From contig JAPPDJ010000176.1 of the NCBI GenBank assembly GCA_028824555.1, positions 1 through 55,909 of the forward strand: a DNA stretch of 55,909 nt. The letters run 5' to 3'. Shown here one piece after another: positions 52,720-55,909 of the stretch; the stretch's first letter is position 1; each line of letters opens with the position of its first letter. The DNA is from Gammaproteobacteria bacterium (GTDB taxonomy: Bacteria; Pseudomonadota; Gammaproteobacteria; Pseudomonadales; Azotimanducaceae). The translations under genes were made by a program, and so were the position numbers. The notes below the pieces were generated by a model. The model saw only the letters and a list, made by a program, of their open reading frames with translations. It searched no databases and had not been told where the DNA came from.

Positions 52720-55011
52720 TTAGAAAAGCTCCGGCACTTCGTGGTGCGGGATGAGTCGTTCGAGGCCTATGGCGACGAGTTGGTCCCGCACGAAGGCGAC
52801 GATTTCCGTGGTGGATCGCATTCTCAGGACCCGCGCCAGGATGCGGCGGCAGTCGCGCAGCGAGACGCTGCGGATCACCAGCTTCACCCGCGGCAGGTTG
52901 GTGGCATTCATGGAGAGCACGTCGTAGCCCATGCCGACGCAGAGGAGCGCGCCTTCCGGGGTGCCGGCGAGTTCGCCGCAGATGCCGACAGGCTTGCCCT
53001 CGGCGTGGCAGCTCTTGGCGATTTCGCGCAGGGCAATGAGCACCGACGGGTGCATTTCCTGAAAGAGACCCGCGACGCGGGAGTTGTTGCGGTCCACCGC
53101 CAGCATGTATTGGGTGAGGTCGTTCGATCCGACGGCCAGGAAGTCGAGCTCGCGGGCGAGATCGCGCGTGAGATAGACCGCGGCCGGCACCTCGATCATC
53201 ACGCCGACGAGGGGTGGCTTGACGTCGAATCCTTCCTCCACCACCTCTTGATAGGCGCGATCGATCAAGCCGCGTGCCTCGGCCACTTCGTCGAGGCTCG
53301 ACACCATCGGCAGCATGATGCGCAGGATGCCCTCAAGCCCGGCGTTGGCCTTGATCATGGCGCGCACCTGGCCGAGGAATATCTCCGGGTGGTCCAGCGT
53401 CACGCGGATGCCGCGCCAGCCGAGGAACGGGTTTTCCTCGTTGATGGGGAAGTACGACAGCGACTTGTCGCCGCCGATGTCGAGCGTGCGCATGGTCACC
53501 GGGCGCGGCTCGAACGCCTCCATGTGTTCGCGGTAGATGCTGCGCTGATCTTCCTCCGTGGGGAAGCGATCCCTCGTGGCGAACGGCACCTCCGTACGGA
53601 ACAGGCCAATGCCCTCGGCGCCGCGGTCCAAGGAGCGCGAGATTTCGCTGACGAGGCCTACGTTCACCCACAGGTTCAGACGATGGCCGTCGCGGGTTAC
53701 GCTCGGCAGTTCCTTGAGGGAATCGAGCTCGGCCGCGAGCCGGCCTTCTTCTTCGGCAAAGCCGTCGTATTGCGCCCGCACCAAAGCCCCGGGCGACACG
53801 AAAACCTCCCCATAATGGCCGTCCACCACCATGGGCTGGCCATCGACACGGAAGATCGGCATCTCCACCACGCCCATCACGGTGGGGATGCCGAGCGCCT
53901 GAGCGAGAATGGCGCCGTGCGAATAGCTTGAGCCGCGCACCGAGACGATGCCGCGCAGCTTCTCGCGCGGCAGTTCCGCCATCATCGAGGCGGTGACCTC
54001 GTCCGAGACAAGGATCATGTCGTCCGGCAACACCAGCTCGCCTCGGCTGATGTCTTGCAGGTACGCGAGCACGCGCTGGCCCAAATCGCGCACGTCGGCG
54101 GAACGCTCGCGCAGGTACGAGTCGGGCATCTTCTCGAAGGTGGCCATGTGTTCGAGAATCACTTGCCGCAGCGCCCCCTGCGCCCACTGGCCCATGCGAA
54201 TGCGCTGGCGGACTTCGCCGGCGAGAGCGGCGTCGTCGAGGATGTGCAGATACGCCTCGAAGAGCTCTCGCTCCTCCGGCTGCAGGTTTTTGGAGAGTTC
54301 CTCGTTGATGCGTTCCAAGTCTTCGCGCACGCGGCGAATGGCCTGGTCGAAGACTTTGACCTCCGCCTCAATGTCGTCGGCGTGGCGATCGGGCACCGTG
54401 TCGAGGTTCACCATGGGTTTCACCACCACGGCGGTGCCGATGCCGATGCCGGGGGCGCCGGGAACACCTTGGTAGTTGGCTTCGTGGGCATGGGTGTCGT
54501 CGCCGAACAGGTGTCGGATCTCCCCGGTAGCATCGGCGTGGGCGACGATGCCGGCGAACTGCGCGGCAAGCGTGACGAGGAAGGCCACTTCCTGCTCGGA
54601 GTAGCGGCGCGGGGGGTGCCCCTGCACCACCATCACGCCGAGCACGATGCGATTGTGGATGATGGGCACGCCCAGGAAGGCACGGAAGTCCTCCTCGCCA
54701 AGCTCCGGCACTTGCAGGTAGCGCCGGTGCTCGGTGGCATCGCCGAGGTTGATGGGCTCGGCGCGTTCCACCACCAACCCCACCAGCCCTTCGCCGGGAG
54801 CCAGGGACAAGGTGCCGACGGCCTTGGGATTGAGGCCTTCGCTAGCAACGAAGCTGAAGCGATCCGATGTTCGATCCAGGAGGTAGATCGAGCACACCTC
54901 GGTGTCGAGAATCATCGAAACCCTCGCCACGGTGAGGTCCAGCGCGTGCCGGAAGCTGCTGGCCGCGCCAACGTCCTGGACGATCTGCCGCAGCGCGTCA
55001 AGCACGGCCAC
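52720..55011 (-). CDS. ptsP: Phosphoenolpyruvate-protein phosphotransferase PtsP (enzyme I-Ntr)
   Basis: First enzyme of the nitrogen-type phosphotransfer chain: takes phosphate from PEP and passes it to NPr. 763 residues. The N-terminal GAF domain (about 1-165) is followed by the HPr-binding and swivel domains with the phospho-histidine H365 in [10 protein letters not shown]. The PEP-binding barrel contains [19 protein letters not shown] and MIEVPAA, then [12 protein letters not shown] start at 55011 overlaps rppH by 14 bases; GTG 55005 is also possible. The rppH-ptsP order is as in E. coli. No NPr or EIIA-Ntr gene is in the window. Confidence 0.95.
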   Translation of the reverse strand: MAVLDALRQIVQDVGAASSFRHALDLTVARVSMILDTEVCSIYLLDRTSDRFSFVASEGLNPKAVGTLSLAPGEGLVGLVVERAEPINLGDATEHRRYLQVPELGEEDFRAFLGVPIIHNRIVLGVMVVQGHPPRRYSEQEVAFLVTLAAQFAGIVAHADATGEIRHLFGDDTHAHEANYQGVPGAPGIGIGTAVVVKPMVNLDTVPDRHADDIEAEVKVFDQAIRRVREDLERINEELSKNLQPEERELFEAYLHILDDAALAGEVRQRIRMGQWAQGALRQVILEHMATFEKMPDSYLRERSADVRDLGQRVLAYLQDISRGELVLPDDMILVSDEVTASMMAELPREKLRGIVSVRGSSYSHGAILAQALGIPTVMGVVEMPIFRVDGQPMVVDGHYGEVFVSPGALVRAQYDGFAEEEGRLAAELDSLKELPSVTRDGHRLNLWVNVGLVSEISRSLDRGAEGIGLFRTEVPFATRDRFPTEEDQRSIYREHMEAFEPRPVTMRTLDIGGDKSLSYFPINEENPFLGWRGIRVTLDHPEIFLGQVRAMIKANAGLEGILRIMLPMVSSLDEVAEARGLIDRAYQEVVEEGFDVKPPLVGVMIEVPAAVYLTRDLARELDFLAVGSNDLTQYMLAVDRNNSRVAGLFQEMHPSVLIALREIAKSCHAEGKPVGICGELAGTPEGALLCVGMGYDVLSMNATNLPRVKLVIRSVSLRDCRRILARVLRMRSTTEIVAFVRDQLVAIGLERLIPHHEVPELF

Positions 55012-55636
55012 AGCTCCCGTCGGCTGCCGGTTCGTCCAGCACGGCCTCCTGTTGCGGCTGCTTCACGCGCAGCATGGGAGCGAGTTCCGTGAGCGCGCGG
55101 CGGTACACATCGCGCTTGAACGCCACCACTTCCGAGAGCGGATACCAATAGCTGACCCAGCGCCAATGGTCGAATTCGGGCTTTTGCGTGCGGTCGGTGC
55201 GCACGGCGTCGTCGCCGGCAATCAGCCGCAGCAGGAACCACTTTTGCTTCTGCCCCAGAAAGCGCGCTGTGGAACCCTCGGCGGGCCGCGCCGCAGCGGC
55301 TGCAGGCGCGGATTGAGACCGTCCGTCATCGCGCCGCCGGGACGTGGTGCGATGAGCGCCGCGTCGCCGCATGTGGCGTGGCAGCCGATAGCGCAGCCAG
55401 CCGGAAGTGGAGGCGACGATCTCGACCGCCTCGGGCTCAAGCCCCACTTCCTCGAACAACTCGCGGTACATCGCCTCCTTGACGCTTTCGCCAGCATGAA
55501 TGCCGCCCTGCGGGAACTGCCAGGCATCGCGCCCGCCCACACGCCGTGCCCACAGCACCTGCCCCGCATCGTTCTGGATGACGGTGCAGACATTGGGCCG
55601 AAACCCATGCCGATCGATGTTCTCGGAACGATCCAT
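54998..55636 (-). CDS. rppH: RNA pyrophosphohydrolase (Nudix)
   Basis: Removes pyrophosphate from mRNA 5' ends, starting decay. 212 residues against 176 in E. coli. The Nudix box GGIHAGES...REL(F)EEVGL is at residues 44-66, preceded by [13 protein letters not shown] and [21 protein letters not shown] and [13 protein letters not shown] complete the family. The extra length is mostly a low-complexity Arg/Ala-rich insertion at about 91-125, between LPRHMRR and LGQKQKW, where E. coli has about ten residues. Start at 55636 ([15 protein letters not shown]). It overlaps ptsP. Confidence 0.92.
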   Translation of the reverse strand: MDRSENIDRHGFRPNVCTVIQNDAGQVLWARRVGGRDAWQFPQGGIHAGESVKEAMYRELFEEVGLEPEAVEIVASTSGWLRYRLPRHMRRRGAHRTTSRRRDDGRSQSAPAAAAARPAEGSTARFLGQKQKWFLLRLIAGDDAVRTDRTQKPEFDHWRWVSYWYPLSEVVAFKRDVYRRALTELAPMLRVKQPQQEAVLDEPAADGSCGRA

Positions 55637-55745
55637 CGCGCCCGATTGTTCCACATCGATGGGCGGATTGCTCTGATCGGGTCGGCGGCCTTGTTCGTGG
55701 TTCGCGGTCGGTTAGGGAAGACCGCTCTGGAGCGAGCACATCCGT

Positions 55746-55773
55746 AGTAGGGGCGGGCGTGTCCCCGCCCGTA
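55746..55773. repeat. GTAGGGGCGGG palindromic repeat
   Basis: GTAGGGGCGGGCGTGTCCCC followed by GCCCGTAA; the arms GGGGCGGG and CCCCGCCC face each other. Family member as at 5585, 5691 and 44670. It lies upstream of rppH, where no other feature is seen. Confidence 0.7.
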
Positions 55774-55799
55774 AACTACAAATGCATTCTACGGCGCTG

Positions 55800-55909
55800 G
55801 CGCGAAAGGGGAGTGACAGGAGGGGTTTCGTTCGGAGATTGGGGCGTACGGGCGTTGGGTCGGCGGCCCCCCCTCCGAGAAAAGCGAGGACGCTTTTCTC
55901 GACTCCCCC
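55800..55909. repeat. Right-edge copy of the left-edge repeat array
   Basis: GGGGAGTGACAGG (55809 on), a TTGGGGCGTACGGG segment, GGGTCGGCGGCCCCCCCTCC and the hairpin GAGAAAAGCG / CGCTTTTCTC recur here as the reverse complement of the unit at 131-232. The window stops inside the element. Confidence 0.85.

Noticed and set aside
1-55909. rRNA or tRNA genes
   Set aside because: Intergenic gaps were read for clover-leaf and rRNA-like sequence and none was recognised; a dedicated search could still find one.

Overview
The window is GC-rich, densely coded chromosomal DNA of a Gram-negative bacterium, most likely a gammaproteobacterium. Evidence for this: lipid A-Kdo/heptose core genes (waaA, hldE, waaC, waaF, a waaP-type kinase), the gene order ilvE-waaF-waaC-(waaP) known from Pseudomonas, the rppH-ptsP pair found in enterics and relatives, a FabV-type enoyl reductase, and RND efflux. 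The species cannot be named from the sequence. Phytanoyl-CoA dioxygenase-like, amidohydrolase and orphan oxidoreductase genes would fit an uncultured marine or host-associated lineage, but that is only an impression.

Layout. 1-0.62 kb: array of palindromic GC-rich repeats. 0.7-12.9 kb: envelope genes. These are waaA, an FAD oxidoreductase, an aldo/keto reductase, hldE, and a tightly overlapping minus-strand operon waaF-waaC-waaP-(O-antigen ligase)-carbamoyltransferase next to ilvE. 13.1-17.2 kb: argE-argA-ilvD amino-acid operon. 17.2-25.3 kb: accessory island with a three-gene module of unknown function containing a TIGR04255-like protein, a decayed transposase, a TIR-STAND NTPase of the immune type in visibly more AT-rich DNA, and an orphan ribbon-helix-helix antitoxin. 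25.3-40.0 kb: a six-gene transport locus mixing ABC and RND parts. 40.2-50.6 kb: a frameshifted coiled-coil gene, nucleoside hydrolase/CBS/amidohydrolase operon, ankyrin protein, PhyH dioxygenase, ATP-NAD kinase-fabV-hemE-vanZ operon, and a small-protein/retropepsin pair. 50.8-55.6 kb: mdh, an enoyl-CoA hydratase, ptsP and rppH. 55.8 kb to end: the repeat of the left edge again, inverted.

How genes work together. The waa operon, waaA and hldE build and decorate the LPS inner core; the carbamoyltransferase may decorate core heptose, as its Pseudomonas relative does. The 25.3-40.0 kb locus is the most unusual part. It has an ABC ATPase, an ABC permease fused to a catalytically dead M1-peptidase-like domain and a golvesin-like C-terminus, a lipoprotein membrane-fusion protein, a full RND pump, a 1628-residue protein joining an RND pump to an ABC ATPase whose fold is interrupted by about four membrane helices, and a last ABC-2 permease. 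Three of its junctions are stop/start overlaps or gaps under 10 bases. It looks like a single envelope machine using both ATP and proton-motive force.

At least three families of short palindromic repeats are scattered between genes, and two of them sit at operon ends. No rRNA, tRNA, CRISPR array, integrase or intact insertion sequence was seen.
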